Shown: positions 8,489-18,800, counted from the first letter of the stretch. The stretch: 64,000 bases of DNA from Flavobacterium gyeonganense (GCF_029625295.1 NZ_CP121112.1:744001-808000); one strand, 5' to 3'. Made by a program: numbers and translations. The notes: generated by a model not told the origin, from the sequence alone.

Positions 8489-10285
8489 ATGGAATCTATT
8501 AGAAACATTGCAATTATTGCCCACGTCGATCACGGTAAAACCACTTTGGTTGATAAAATTATGTATCACTGTCAGTTATTTCGTGAAAACGAAAACACAG
8601 GTGATTTAATTCTTGATAATAACGATTTAGAGCGTGAGAGAGGTATTACTATTACTTCTAAAAACGTTTCTGTTCAATATAAAGGGACAAAAATCAATAT
8701 TATTGACACTCCAGGCCACGCCGATTTTGGAGGTGAAGTAGAGCGTGTATTGAACATGGCCGATGGTGTATGTTTACTTGTGGATGCTTTTGAAGGTCCA
8801 ATGCCACAAACTCGTTTTGTATTACAAAAAGCTATTGATTTAGGTCTTAAGCCTTGTGTAGTTATCAATAAAGTTGATAAAGAAAACTGTACTCCGGAAG
8901 AAGTTCATGAAAAAGTTTTCGACTTAATGTTCGAATTAGGTGCTACTGAAGAGCAATTAGATTTCCCAACTGTTTACGGTTCTGCTAAAAACAACTGGAT
9001 GTCTGATGATTGGAAAAATCAAACAGAAAACATTGAACCATTATTAGATATGGTTATCGCAAATGTACCAGCTCCTAAAGTTTCTGAAGGTACTCCTCAA
9101 ATGCTGATTACATCTTTAGATTTCTCTTCTTTTACAGGTCGTATCGCAATCGGACGTCTTGAAAGAGGTATCCTAAAAGAAGGATCTCCAATTTCTTTGG
9201 TAAAAAGAGATGGAAAAATCATCAAATCAAGAATTAAAGAATTACATACTTTCGAAGGTCTAGGCCGTAGAAAAGTTGAAGAAGTTGTAGCTGGTGATAT
9301 TTGTGCTGTAGTTGGTATCGAAGGTTTTGAAATTGGTGATACAATAGCTGACTTCGAAAATCCTGAAGCTTTACAAACTATTGCTATCGATGAGCCAACA
9401 ATGAGTATGTTGTTTACCATTAACGATTCTCCTTTCTTTGGTAAAGAAGGTAAATTTGTTACTTCTAGGCATATCCGTGAAAGATTAACCAAGGAGCTTG
9501 AAAAAAACCTGGCAATGAAAGTAGGAGAAACTGATTCTGCTGATAAATTCATGGTTTTTGGCCGTGGTGTACTTCACTTATCTGTTCTTATTGAAACAAT
9601 GAGAAGAGAAGGGTACGAACTTCAAATTGGTCAGCCACAGGTTATCATCAAAGAAGTTGATGGTGTGAAATGTGAGCCAATAGAGGAATTAACAATCGAC
9701 TTACCAGAAAACCTTTCAGGTAGAGCGGTTGAATTCGTTACTATTCGTAAAGGAGAAATGCTTTCTATGGAAGGCAAAGGTGAGCGTATGATTGTTAAAT
9801 TCAACATTCCATCCCGTGGAATTATAGGTTTAAGAAATCAATTGCTTACTGCTACTGCTGGTGAGGCTATTATGGCACACCGTTTCATCGGATACGAACC
9901 ATACAAAGGAGAAATTCCTGGACGTAACAACGGTTCGTTAATCTCTATGGAAAACGGAAAAGCAATTCCTTACTCTATCGATAAATTACAAGATCGTGGT
10001 AAATTCTTTGTTGATCCAAACGAGGATATCTATGAAGGCCAGGTAATTGGAGAAAATACAAGAAGCGACGATATGACGGTTAACGTTACTAAAACGAAAA
10101 AACTTTCTAACGTACGTTCTTCAGGAGCTGATGATAAAGCGAGAATCATTCCTGCTATTAAATTCTCATTAGAAGAAGCTTTAGAGTACATCCAAAAAGA
10201 TGAGTATGTTGAAGTCACTCCAAAATCTCTTCGTTTAAGAAAAATTTACTTAAGTGAAACTGATAGAAAAAGATATAAAATCTAA
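8489..10285 (+). CDS. typA: translational GTPase TypA/BipA
   Basis: 598 residues, full family length. G motifs: [10 protein letters not shown] (G1, near residue 11), RGITI (G2), [12 protein letters not shown] (G3) and NKVDKE (G4). EF-G-like domains II, III and V follow. The TypA-specific C-terminal region is present ([17 protein letters not shown], then [12 protein letters not shown]). TypA is a ribosome-binding GTPase needed for 50S assembly and stress or cold growth. It is a single-gene unit with its own promoter and a strong terminator downstream. An overlapping + strand frame at 8364-8609 is not coding. Confidence 0.97.
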   Translation: MESIRNIAIIAHVDHGKTTLVDKIMYHCQLFRENENTGDLILDNNDLERERGITITSKNVSVQYKGTKINIIDTPGHADFGGEVERVLNMADGVCLLVDAFEGPMPQTRFVLQKAIDLGLKPCVVINKVDKENCTPEEVHEKVFDLMFELGATEEQLDFPTVYGSAKNNWMSDDWKNQTENIEPLLDMVIANVPAPKVSEGTPQMLITSLDFSSFTGRIAIGRLERGILKEGSPISLVKRDGKIIKSRIKELHTFEGLGRRKVEEVVAGDICAVVGIEGFEIGDTIADFENPEALQTIAIDEPTMSMLFTINDSPFFGKEGKFVTSRHIRERLTKELEKNLAMKVGETDSADKFMVFGRGVLHLSVLIETMRREGYELQIGQPQVIIKEVDGVKCEPIEELTIDLPENLSGRAVEFVTIRKGEMLSMEGKGERMIVKFNIPSRGIIGLRNQLLTATAGEAIMAHRFIGYEPYKGEIPGRNNGSLISMENGKAIPYSIDKLQDRGKFFVDPNEDIYEGQVIGENTRSDDMTVNVTKTKKLSNVRSSGADDKARIIPAIKFSLEEALEYIQKDEYVEVTPKSLRLRKIYLSETDRKRYKI

Positions 10286-10308
10286 TTTATATTTAAATTT
10301 CAATAACA

Positions 10309-10347
10309 AAAATCCCAAATTCCAATCATGGAGTTTGGGATTCTTTT
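10309..10347. terminator. bidirectional terminator between typA and the T9SS surface protein gene
   Basis: The stem AATCCCAAA/TTTGGGATT, extended by CC/GG across a small internal mismatch, is followed by T7 on the + strand and T5 on the - strand. It lies between convergent stops at 10285 and 10378. Confidence 0.85.
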
Positions 10348-10377
10348 TTTAAGATATGTTTATTGGAATTTCAAAAA

Positions 10378-13300
10378 TTATCTTTTCAGACTAAAGTGTC
10401 CCTTTGCTTCACGCCCATCTTCAAATTTTGCAGAATACCAATAATCATCAGCAGGCATCGGGATTCCCTGAAATGTACCATCCCACCCCGAACCTAAAGG
10501 ATAAATTTGGCTGATCATTTTTCCATATCTGTCAAAAATATAAATGATTGACTTAGAATAAAAATCCTTGCTTATGCCTTTTACATTCCAGGTATCGTTA
10601 TGACCATCCCCATTTGGAGTAAAAAACTTTGGAGCTCCGAGAACTGCAATTACTTTTTCAGTTATTCCGCACCCATTCATATCTTTAATATAAACATTAT
10701 GAAAACCAATATCAACATTTTGGAACACATTTGAATCCTGATAAGGACCATCTGAATCCGAAATACTGTACACATAATGTCCAGGTCCATTTACAGCTAT
10801 CAGAACTGAATTATTGTCGCTTAAATCTTTAATTTTAATTTCGTTAATACCGGCAACATCCGATGCTGTGACTTTTATAATTCGGGTTCTCGAACAATTA
10901 TTTGTATTTTTTACTTCAACGCTATATTCTCCTTGCTTATTCACTTCAATTGAATAATTTATAGCTCCGGAGATGGTATTTCCATTCAAAAACCATTGAT
11001 AGGTATACTCATTTATTGGCGTACCGTCATTAATTCCCGCTTCAAGTTTGACCATAAATTCAGGTAAATTAGTACAGACGATTTCATTTTCCAGGCCGTC
11101 AATGTTTAAATCTATATTTGGGAATGGATTTACTACTAACTCAAAAGTTGCATATCCAAAACACTCATTTGACAAAGAATTTTCAACCCTGGCCCATATT
11201 TTCTGTTTATTTGGATATCCAATATTGCGATAATTTGCAATATTTTGAATTGCCAATGAATTACCGAAAGCATCTGTTTCCATCAGAAAATCAGTTTCAT
11301 TTTTATAATAATTTATTGTGTAGTTTGATGCTGGTACCGGGAGCATATTTTTAATTTCCTGTGTTACATTACTAAAATCAAAAGCCGAAACACCATCTGT
11401 ATCTGTACTAATTCCATCAATAAAATCATCGCAAATCTGATAATCAGCAATTTGAAAACTATTCGGTATTTGAGTGACTGAAACAAACAGATTTAATTGT
11501 GACACACTAAAACAACCATTTGCATTTTCAGCACGAACATAAATAACTCTATCAGAAGTATTATAAGCTAAAGGATTTGCAATTAATGATGCGTTATCTT
11601 TTGATTCTGCTGCTGCAAAAGTGGTGTAATAACTGAATTTTTCCAGTGCGGAATTGACTGAAATATAGTTATTTTTCTGTATTAGATTAAATGTAGAAAT
11701 ACCATCCATATCATCATCACACTGTACAAGAGTTACTGGAGAATTAACCGTTGGGAAAGCTAATAATGTCAAAGTTGCAGCATCCGAATATAATCCGCAT
11801 GAATTGCCTGTACGGCTCAAAAACACTCTGTATTGATAGGCATTCATTAATTTCAAAACATTAGAAACTGTTAAGTAAGAAGAATTTACCCCTGAGTATG
11901 TTGCCGTATTTACCAAATCATTCCAGCTTGTACCGCCATCAGTAGAAATCTGCCATTGATAACCGGAAATTGAAGCAGCAACAACTGTAAAAACAGTGTT
12001 TTGTAATTCGCAAACCGATTTGTTTTCTGGTTGCTTATCGATAATAATAGGCGCAGGAATTGTATAATTTAAATTTGGACTACTATAACCAGTCCCACTA
12101 GTAACGATCCCATTTTTATTTACTGCCGGAGGAGCAGCAAATCCTAAAAAATGATCATTATTACTATCCATAAATCCAGCTTCTGTAACGTCAGGGCAAA
12201 GGTCGTTATCACTATCTAGTTCGATATAATTATAAATGTTGTTTAAATCAGTATCTGTTATGCTATAATTTATTTTTCCGCTTTCAGGAGTAGTTTCCAC
12301 AGCATTAGCCAGTCCGTTTGAACCAAAATTATTCCCGTCTATTACACCATCCCTATTTACATCTGCAGCGTTACTTTCGGATTCAATCAAATCATAAATT
12401 CCGTCATTGTCGCTATCCAGATCTAAATAATCAGGAATAGCATCATTATCGAAATCCGAAGGTATCATTCCGTCTCCAAAAGCATCATCAATCCCGTCAT
12501 GATTGGTATCAATATTAGAAACTACTTTTAAATTTACACCTAGTGCTTCAACAGCATCAGGAATACCATCATTATCGCTGTCCAGATCTAACTGATCCGG
12601 AATTCCGTCATTATCCGAATCTTTAGAAACACAAACCAAATAGAATTTTAAAGATGTTCTATTTAATAATATATCAGAAAGGTTTTGATGTTTAAAGCTA
12701 ATTATTTTAGAGTCATTTGTTAAAAATTTAAAAGTTCCTGTACCAGCTGCTAATGGGGCAGCACCATTTAGTCTAAAACGAATTTCAAAAGATGAAAATT
12801 CAGTTACACCGCTTTCATAAAAACCATCATAATTAGTGTCGATCAATAATTGGTTGTTTGGATTTAATACCGTTACTGTTTTATTTATTTCTGAACTCAC
12901 CACATATTCCGCTGTAGAATTGAGTAAATCAGCAGCATTTCCTACTGAAATATAATCCAGTGCTATTGACGCAGGGTGAGCGAAAGTCATCGTATATTTT
13001 ATCCAATTTGTTTTTCCGGCTGGTACTTCACTAACAAAACTTCCATCAGGACTTCCTAAAAAGGGCACAAGACTAGATGTTGCTGAAGTAGTTATTGTTC
13101 CAGCAAATGAATTCGCATAAGTACCACCAATGGAAATAGTATTTAAAGTTAATTTAGAAAGATCTATATTCTGATTTCCAAACGATTCAGTACAATTTGC
13201 TATTCCATCCCCGTCATTATCAAGATCTATATTATCATTGACTTTGTCATTATCCCTATCTGCAGGACAATCACTTACGGGAATTTCATCCGAAAAAAAT

Positions 13301-14904
13301 TCAGTCCCGCAAGCTGATAAGGTCGCTCTTACCTTGTAATATCCCGGCTGCGTTGGTAAATAGCTGTTTGAAGTAGCCCCTGGAATTTCTACATCATTAA
13401 AATACCACTGAAACATGTCAAACCCAGCTACAGAACTCACATTAAGCCTCACATTCGGGATACAGCCTGATTGGGTTACACTCAATTGCTGAAAATTGAT
13501 TTCGGGTTTAAAAGTAAATCCAGAGTAATAACCTCCAAATGTTGCTGCATCATCACTTCCATATGCCGCTAAATACAATTGCGAAGTCGAAAAAACAGAT
13601 ACATCTCCGGTTAGTCCGGTTATAACATAACATTCATATTCAGCATTTCCTGTTACAGCAGTTGGTCCTAAAACATTTACTTTTCTACGGAGTGCTTCTA
13701 AAGTATAAGGTATTTTATTCTCTATAAAATTTAAATCTGATCCTGCTTTAGTGGTAAGTGTGACCCTGCCTTTAAAAACGCGATTACCAACTGACTCAAT
13801 TGCCGGAATATTATCGATTGATTTTGGAGTCTGACAGCTTAAAGGCGGAACAAAAAACATTTCCTGATTAGCCTCGTCCCCTCTTAAATCATCACCTATG
13901 CTCTGGTAAGCGAAGATGTTTTTGCTGGAGCGCACATACAAATTCCCCTGAGTATTGTAATCAAAGCCTAAAAGGGAAACATATTCACCGGCATTAATGG
14001 TATAATCAGGTGTTGCAGTACCGTTTAAAAATATTTCAGTATTATCTTCATGAGCAATTAAAATGACTTTTTCTACATTTTCTGAGCCAGTACTTTTAAT
14101 AAAAATATACTCAGTTCCTGTTCGCTCTGCCGAAACAATCTGATCAAAACCTAAATCTACATTATTCCTTATTTCTCCATTAGATCCTGCAAAGGAACCA
14201 CAGTTTACAGCTACAGGTTTGTTTGATGTAATTAACGCACCAATAAGTGCATCATTATTAGCAGGCAGAGGGCCTTTTACTGCAATAGTATAACTTTCAC
14301 CACTATTGAGAGTAATACTCGAAAGTGAGTTTCCGGTAAGGGTATTATTAATCAGGACAGCACCTGTTTTAATGTCTTTAAAATTGATTGTAGTATTGTT
14401 TTCAGTAGCTAAAACAGATGCGAATGTCAAATGTCTATCTGAATAACCTTCATTTAATTTATTGGTAAAGCCGCTAATTCTAAACTGCGTTCCCAGGGCT
14501 GCCAGCCCTTTTGAAACTATTTCACTTGCCTGATTTCCAGTTCTGTCAGTAATACGTAATGTGGCATACACAACGTCTCCTGCTTCGATAGTATAACCCC
14601 TATTTGACTGAATATTGCTTACATCAAACTCTTCAAGAACGAATTGTTTTGAATTATGCGCATTAATATCAAATATATAAGGTACATCTCTCGAAACTAT
14701 TCCTTTAAAAGATGCTCCTCCTATTTCGTTTATTATAAAATTAACCGGGGTTAAACTTGGAGTAGAAATATAAATATATTGCTGACCTACCGGCATACCT
14801 ACTGAAGCCACTACAGGCGGAATATAATGCGTTTTACTAAATTGCGAAAAACCCGGAAAAGGTACAAATAGTAAAAAAAGATATAAAAGTATATTTTTTA
14901 GCAT
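10378..14904 (-). CDS. large T9SS-secreted surface protein with gliding-motility-type (type B) C-terminal sorting domain
   Basis: 1508 residues. An N-terminal signal peptide (LLYLFLLFVPFPGFS) is followed by a region of ~400 residues resembling the IgGFc-binding N-terminal domain (GYTIEAGDVVYATLRITD, IGDDLRGDEANQEMFFVPPL). Next come an Ig-like segment (VSDCPADRDNDKVNDN) and many thrombospondin type 3 calcium repeats (DSDNDGIPD, DLDSDNDGIYD, DFDNDAIPDYLD). More Ig/PKD-like repeats follow. The C-terminal ~85 residues (FFTPNGDGHNDTWNV, IYIFDRYGKMI, GWDGTFQG, ending FSLKR) are the CTD-B domain recognised by the type IX secretion system. It is therefore probably exported across both membranes and held on the surface; adhesion is the usual role but is not shown here. 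A perfect 12-bp inverted repeat touches the start codon. Confidence 0.9.
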   Translation of the reverse strand: MLKNILLYLFLLFVPFPGFSQFSKTHYIPPVVASVGMPVGQQYIYISTPSLTPVNFIINEIGGASFKGIVSRDVPYIFDINAHNSKQFVLEEFDVSNIQSNRGYTIEAGDVVYATLRITDRTGNQASEIVSKGLAALGTQFRISGFTNKLNEGYSDRHLTFASVLATENNTTINFKDIKTGAVLINNTLTGNSLSSITLNSGESYTIAVKGPLPANNDALIGALITSNKPVAVNCGSFAGSNGEIRNNVDLGFDQIVSAERTGTEYIFIKSTGSENVEKVILIAHEDNTEIFLNGTATPDYTINAGEYVSLLGFDYNTQGNLYVRSSKNIFAYQSIGDDLRGDEANQEMFFVPPLSCQTPKSIDNIPAIESVGNRVFKGRVTLTTKAGSDLNFIENKIPYTLEALRRKVNVLGPTAVTGNAEYECYVITGLTGDVSVFSTSQLYLAAYGSDDAATFGGYYSGFTFKPEINFQQLSVTQSGCIPNVRLNVSSVAGFDMFQWYFNDVEIPGATSNSYLPTQPGYYKVRATLSACGTEFFSDEIPVSDCPADRDNDKVNDNIDLDNDGDGIANCTESFGNQNIDLSKLTLNTISIGGTYANSFAGTITTSATSSLVPFLGSPDGSFVSEVPAGKTNWIKYTMTFAHPASIALDYISVGNAADLLNSTAEYVVSSEINKTVTVLNPNNQLLIDTNYDGFYESGVTEFSSFEIRFRLNGAAPLAAGTGTFKFLTNDSKIISFKHQNLSDILLNRTSLKFYLVCVSKDSDNDGIPDQLDLDSDNDGIPDAVEALGVNLKVVSNIDTNHDGIDDAFGDGMIPSDFDNDAIPDYLDLDSDNDGIYDLIESESNAADVNRDGVIDGNNFGSNGLANAVETTPESGKINYSITDTDLNNIYNYIELDSDNDLCPDVTEAGFMDSNNDHFLGFAAPPAVNKNGIVTSGTGYSSPNLNYTIPAPIIIDKQPENKSVCELQNTVFTVVAASISGYQWQISTDGGTSWNDLVNTATYSGVNSSYLTVSNVLKLMNAYQYRVFLSRTGNSCGLYSDAATLTLLAFPTVNSPVTLVQCDDDMDGISTFNLIQKNNYISVNSALEKFSYYTTFAAAESKDNASLIANPLAYNTSDRVIYVRAENANGCFSVSQLNLFVSVTQIPNSFQIADYQICDDFIDGISTDTDGVSAFDFSNVTQEIKNMLPVPASNYTINYYKNETDFLMETDAFGNSLAIQNIANYRNIGYPNKQKIWARVENSLSNECFGYATFELVVNPFPNIDLNIDGLENEIVCTNLPEFMVKLEAGINDGTPINEYTYQWFLNGNTISGAINYSIEVNKQGEYSVEVKNTNNCSRTRIIKVTASDVAGINEIKIKDLSDNNSVLIAVNGPGHYVYSISDSDGPYQDSNVFQNVDIGFHNVYIKDMNGCGITEKVIAVLGAPKFFTPNGDGHNDTWNVKGISKDFYSKSIIYIFDRYGKMISQIYPLGSGWDGTFQGIPMPADDYWYSAKFEDGREAKGHFSLKR

Positions 14905-14941
14905 ATTTTAAAAGTAGTGATTTTTACATTACTTTTAAAAT
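14905..14941 (-). promoter_or_regulatory. hairpin directly abutting the start codon
   Basis: ATTTTAAAAGTA (14905-14916) and TACTTTTAAAAT (14930-14941) are perfect 12-bp inverted arms with a 13-base loop. In the mRNA the stem ends at the base before the ATG of the 1508-residue surface protein. It could hide the ribosome-binding region. It is unlikely to be the terminator of the ABC genes, which end at 15026. Confidence 0.5.
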
Positions 14942-15025
14942 CAAAGCATTTTTTTACCGCTTTTTTACAACACTATTCTAAGAATACATTCCAATAATCC
15001 GAAAAAAAATAAATTATTCAAAGCA

Positions 15026-15862
15026 CTACAAATCCCTTTTTTTCAATAGTTTGTATGAAAAATAAACAAACAAAAATGTCCAGACCAGAACAATTAAAAC
15101 AGATAAATAGTCAACACTGTAATCCTTCACATTTTCAACTCCCATTTGAGTACCAATAGTTTTAATTACTGACAATCTTGTAAATGGTTCAACAATTAAA
15201 TTTGACATGGCTTCTAATGGAAAAAACTTCATAATAGTATATCCAATAGAACTGTCAGGAAATATTTTAAATACTAAAATACCTTTCACAATTCCTTCCA
15301 ATATGCTCCAAACCAAAAGAAAACCCAATGCGAAAGCAGATCGTTTTACTAAAATCCCTAAAAACAAACAAAAAGAAAAGAAACCCGTCAACTTTATAAA
15401 AAAAGCCAGAAGATAATCTAAATCAGTAAAAATAATTCCAAATTCAGTATAAGATGAAAAACAAAGTCCTAAAGTAAGACTCATTAAAAAAACGAATATT
15501 GTAGAGCAAAATGCGAAAACAACAACTGTAAAGAATTTAGACAACACAAACTCTTTTTTGCTAAGCCCATCAATTAAATTTTGCTTTAAAGTACCATAAC
15601 TATATTCGTTAGCCATCATAGACACTATTACAATGGCCAGAAAAAATTTCAGCCATGCGGCTACATATGTATTAAAATGCCAAATAAAAGGAAAATTAAA
15701 AATCCCCATTTCTGCTAAGTGGAATCTAAAAATTCCTAAATCAAATTTTATTGACGCAATTAAAGCTATAAATGAAAGTAAAATGAAATATGTTAGGGTC
15801 AATACTTTACTGGCTTTATTTTTCCAGATTTTTTTGAATTCTATTGAAATAAGTCTGTTCAT
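15026..15862 (-). CDS. ABC-2 type transporter permease
   Basis: 278 residues with six hydrophobic helices (about 20-40, 60-80, 105-130, 145-170, 180-205, 255-272), the usual topology of an ABC-2 permease. The opening RLISIEFKKIWKNKASKVLTL and the central MANEYSYGTLKQNLIDGLSKKEF segment are typical of this class. It starts 3 bp after the ATPase gene stop, so the two are translationally coupled subunits of one exporter. The substrate is unknown. The BcrAB/NatAB-like architecture fits efflux or lipid and peptide export. Confidence 0.9.
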   Translation of the reverse strand: MNRLISIEFKKIWKNKASKVLTLTYFILLSFIALIASIKFDLGIFRFHLAEMGIFNFPFIWHFNTYVAAWLKFFLAIVIVSMMANEYSYGTLKQNLIDGLSKKEFVLSKFFTVVVFAFCSTIFVFLMSLTLGLCFSSYTEFGIIFTDLDYLLAFFIKLTGFFSFCLFLGILVKRSAFALGFLLVWSILEGIVKGILVFKIFPDSSIGYTIMKFFPLEAMSNLIVEPFTRLSVIKTIGTQMGVENVKDYSVDYLSVLIVLVWTFLFVYFSYKLLKKRDL

Positions 15863-15865
15863 GGT

Positions 15866-16777
15866 TTAGTTATTTTGAGCATTGGCATTTTGGGTTAATT
15901 CTAAAAACTGGGCTTCTAAACTGTTTTTGCGCTTCACTAAATGGCTTAGTACAATATCTTTTGAGAATAAAAATTTATTTAGTTCAGAAGCTGACAATTC
16001 AGATTTTAAATAAACCAAAATTTTCCCTTCTTCTTCAGCAATTCTGTCAACTGCAGGATGTTCATTCAAAATAGCTTTCAAAGTTTCATTGTCCTCTGAC
16101 TGAACCTCAAAGAAACCTTCATTTACAGACATGCCATCTACTGAGCCAGAATATAGCATCTCCCCTTTTCGCAAAACCACTACGTGCGAACACACTTTTT
16201 CAACTTCGTCCAATAAATGTGAAGCCAGTAGAATAGTCGTTCCCTGTGAAGCAATTTTTTTAATAATATCCCGAATCTGATGAATTCCCTGAGGATCTAA
16301 ACCATTTGTAGGTTCATCCAAAATTAAAATTTCAGGATCATTTAAAAGTGCCGAAGCAATAGCCAGACGCTGCTTCATTCCTAAAGAAAAAGTACTGAAT
16401 TTACTGTTTTTCCTTTCTGTCAGACCAACAAGATCAAGCTTTTCATTTATTTTAGAATAATCAATGCCTTTTATTTTACAAACCAGCTTCAAATTTTCTT
16501 CGGCGGTCATGTAAGGATAAAAATTAGGGCGCTCTATTATTGCGCCTACTTTTTTTAAAGCTTCATGGGTTTTCATTTTACCACCAAACCAGCTATAATT
16601 ACCTGATGTTCGGTTTACAACATTCAGAACAATTCCTAAAGTGGTTGATTTCCCACTTCCGTTTGGCCCCAAAATACCATAAACGCGTCCTTTTAGTATT
16701 TCAAAAGATATATTTTTCAAGGCCTGAATCCGCCCATATCTTTTATGAAGATTTTCAATTGTAAGTATGGTTTCCAA
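15866..16777 (-). CDS. ABC transporter ATP-binding protein (BcrA/NatA type)
   Basis: 303 residues. Walker A is GPNGSGKST (near residue 36). The signature is FSLGMKQRLAIASALL, a common variant of LSGGQ. Walker B is ILILDEPTNGLDPQG, and the switch His is in LLASHLLDEVEKV. The C-terminal ~80 residues form the extension usual for ABC-2 partner ATPases. It powers the permease encoded 3 bp downstream. The pair reads away from a divergent gene at 16876. Confidence 0.95.
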   Translation of the reverse strand: METILTIENLHKRYGRIQALKNISFEILKGRVYGILGPNGSGKSTTLGIVLNVVNRTSGNYSWFGGKMKTHEALKKVGAIIERPNFYPYMTAEENLKLVCKIKGIDYSKINEKLDLVGLTERKNSKFSTFSLGMKQRLAIASALLNDPEILILDEPTNGLDPQGIHQIRDIIKKIASQGTTILLASHLLDEVEKVCSHVVVLRKGEMLYSGSVDGMSVNEGFFEVQSEDNETLKAILNEHPAVDRIAEEEGKILVYLKSELSASELNKFLFSKDIVLSHLVKRKNSLEAQFLELTQNANAQNN

Positions 16778-16850
16778 ATTTATTTCGGTTTTAGTTTTTT
16801 AGTAAGACGTTTCAACTTAGATATTGTTACTCCTAAATATAAATTTAATG

Positions 16851-16858
16851 TAAATTTG
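16851..16858 (+). promoter_or_regulatory. putative -7 promoter element
   Basis: TAAATTTG matches TAnnTTTG. A TTG at 16824-16826 lies 24 bp upstream, slightly beyond the usual spacer. The element ends 17 bp before the ATG at 16876. Confidence 0.5.
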
Positions 16859-16875
16859 CATTAAAGATATTGAAA

Positions 16876-17928
16876 ATGAGCGAGCCTTTAATGCTGTTAA
16901 AAAAACCTACTTACCCTCTGACACAGCCTCTTTTAAGTTACTTAGAACGATACGAAAGAATCTCTAAAGTTTCTGTGTTTTATGACGACTTATTGCGCTT
17001 TTCAGGTTCTATAAATGTATATGATAAGAATGATGCTGACACTTTATGGATCAGAGTCTATTATAATGAATTTGAAAGAAATGAAATTGATCTGAACCTG
17101 AAGAAAATATATTCTCTTTTACATTCTGACGGAAATAGCGAAATTATCCAGTTTCTTAATATTGATGCCATTGATTACTGCACATTTGGCAATTCAAAAC
17201 CTTTCCGTATTAAGGTTCGAAATATACTTAACGATAATTATGTTCATTTTTACATCAAAAAAGCCGATGCATCCAGAATTTACGGGCTGGAATTAGAAGA
17301 TATTTTATCTCCGGACAAAATCAACTTTCTAGTTTATAATGATACGTTGATTGAAGAACATATTATAGGCATTCCGGGTGATGTTTTCATGGGCACTTTA
17401 TTGGATTCCTGTACAGAAACCGAAAAATCACAAATCGCAAAAGAGTTTGTAAAATTCAATGAACGCTGCATGATTAGGCTTTTAGGCGATATGCGAGCTT
17501 ATAATTATGTAATTGTCCCTATCCACGATTTTGATCAGGTAGTGTATAAAATCCGTCCAATCGATTTTGACCAGCAATGTTATGAAGGCAATTTTAAAGT
17601 GTATCGCCCACAGTTTTTCAAAGAAAATTATCCGATGATAAAACTAATCAAGGAAAAGCTTGAAGAACGCTCTATTATTCAATACAAAGACGAAGAACGT
17701 GCTATTTTAGCAAAGCGAATTCACTCTGCTGAAAACAGAATTAAAAAGTTACTCAATATAATGTGTCACGACACTATATCTACCGAAGAACATTTAAATC
17801 AGCTAAAAATGGAATTGTACCGTTATACTAATGATATGAAATTTAAAAATGCAAAATCTATGGGGCATATCATGCATGCTGCTTTTGAATTTATTATACG
17901 TAATTTTAAAAACACCAACCTGATTTAA
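16876..17928 (+). CDS. conserved hypothetical protein with kinase-like catalytic motifs
   Basis: 350 residues from the ATG at 16876; a TTG two codons upstream is less likely. I do not recognise a named family. In the C-terminal half, LLGDMRAYNYVIV (GD at 204-205, Asn at 210) is followed 20 residues later by KIRPIDFDQQ (Asp-Phe-Asp at 230-232). This spacing resembles the catalytic loop (HxD....N) and metal-binding DFD of aminoglycoside-phosphotransferase and HipA-like kinases. A Lys pair in HFYIKKADASRIYGLE (near 129) could be the nucleotide-binding lysine. No signal peptide or membrane helix is seen. A lipoprotein gene follows after 11 bp. Kinase activity is inference from motif spacing only. 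Confidence 0.6.
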   Translation: MSEPLMLLKKPTYPLTQPLLSYLERYERISKVSVFYDDLLRFSGSINVYDKNDADTLWIRVYYNEFERNEIDLNLKKIYSLLHSDGNSEIIQFLNIDAIDYCTFGNSKPFRIKVRNILNDNYVHFYIKKADASRIYGLELEDILSPDKINFLVYNDTLIEEHIIGIPGDVFMGTLLDSCTETEKSQIAKEFVKFNERCMIRLLGDMRAYNYVIVPIHDFDQVVYKIRPIDFDQQCYEGNFKVYRPQFFKENYPMIKLIKEKLEERSIIQYKDEERAILAKRIHSAENRIKKLLNIMCHDTISTEEHLNQLKMELYRYTNDMKFKNAKSMGHIMHAAFEFIIRNFKNTNLI

Positions 17929-17939
17929 AAATTTATCTT

Positions 17940-18800
17940 ATGAAAAAATCTTTCTTAATTGTTACTTCTCTTATTTTACTGGCTTGCCAACAGCAATCAA
18001 ATAGTGATTTAAAAACGCTTTATTCGCTTCCGAAAAAGCTTAAGGAAGTTTCAGGAATTACTTATTTCCCTGAGAGTGATTTGATTTATACTTTGGAAGA
18101 CAGCGGAAATAAAAATGAAATTTACGCTATAAATTCAGAAGGAAAATTAGAAAAGACTATCGCCATTACAAACGCTAAAAATGTAGATTGGGAAGATATT
18201 ACAAAAGACACAGCAGGAAATATCTATATAGGTGACTTTGGCAATAATGATAATGATCGTCAGGATTTGTGCATCTACAAAGTACCAAAGGAAGAGTTAA
18301 ATAAAGAAAACGCCGTTTCTCAATATAAAGTTTCTTTTTCATATCCGGAGCAGACAGAATTCCCTCCTAAGAAAAAAGAATTATTTTATGATGTTGAAGG
18401 CTTTTTTGAATATCAAAATTACTTTTATCTCTTTACCAAAAACCGAAGTAAAGGTTTTGACGGAACTGCTTTTATTTACAAAATTTTAAATGCACCAGGA
18501 ACTCAAAAAGCTTTTAAAATTGGGGAATTTAAAACTTGTAACAATTACAACCATTGTGTTCTAACAAGTGCAACCATTAGTCCGGATGGAAAAAAAATTG
18601 CATTGTTAAGTCACGATAAAATTGTTTTATTCAAAGATTTTAATGGCGATTCTTTTAACAAAGGCATCCAATCAGAAATTCCCTTAAATCACTTTTCACA
18701 AAAAGAAGCCATTGTTTTCAAAAACAATAACACTTTATTAATTGCTGATGAAAAAACCAATAAAATCGGCGGCAATGTGTATGAATTTAGATTAAAATAG
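17940..18800 (+). CDS. lipoprotein, SdiA-regulated/beta-propeller-like
   Basis: 286 residues. The N-terminus is a lipoprotein signal with lipobox LLAC (Cys at residue 16). The mature part has repeated short strands of the kind seen in beta-propellers (GITYFPESDLIYTLEDSG, IYAINSEGKLEKTI, DWEDITKDTAGNIYIGDFG, ATISPDGKKIALLSHD). This pattern is like SdiA-regulated or esterase-like phytase-type proteins. The function is unknown, and a periplasmic or outer-membrane-anchored location is expected. It lies 11 bp after the kinase-like gene, so they are probably cotranscribed. Its stop is immediately adjacent (0 bp) to the stop of the convergent gene at 18801. Confidence 0.75.
   Translation: MKKSFLIVTSLILLACQQQSNSDLKTLYSLPKKLKEVSGITYFPESDLIYTLEDSGNKNEIYAINSEGKLEKTIAITNAKNVDWEDITKDTAGNIYIGDFGNNDNDRQDLCIYKVPKEELNKENAVSQYKVSFSYPEQTEFPPKKKELFYDVEGFFEYQNYFYLFTKNRSKGFDGTAFIYKILNAPGTQKAFKIGEFKTCNNYNHCVLTSATISPDGKKIALLSHDKIVLFKDFNGDSFNKGIQSEIPLNHFSQKEAIVFKNNNTLLIADEKTNKIGGNVYEFRLK

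Noticed and set aside
16870..16875. TTG start for the kinase-like gene
   Set aside because: ATG at 16876 lies two codons downstream with a -7 element 17 bp before it.
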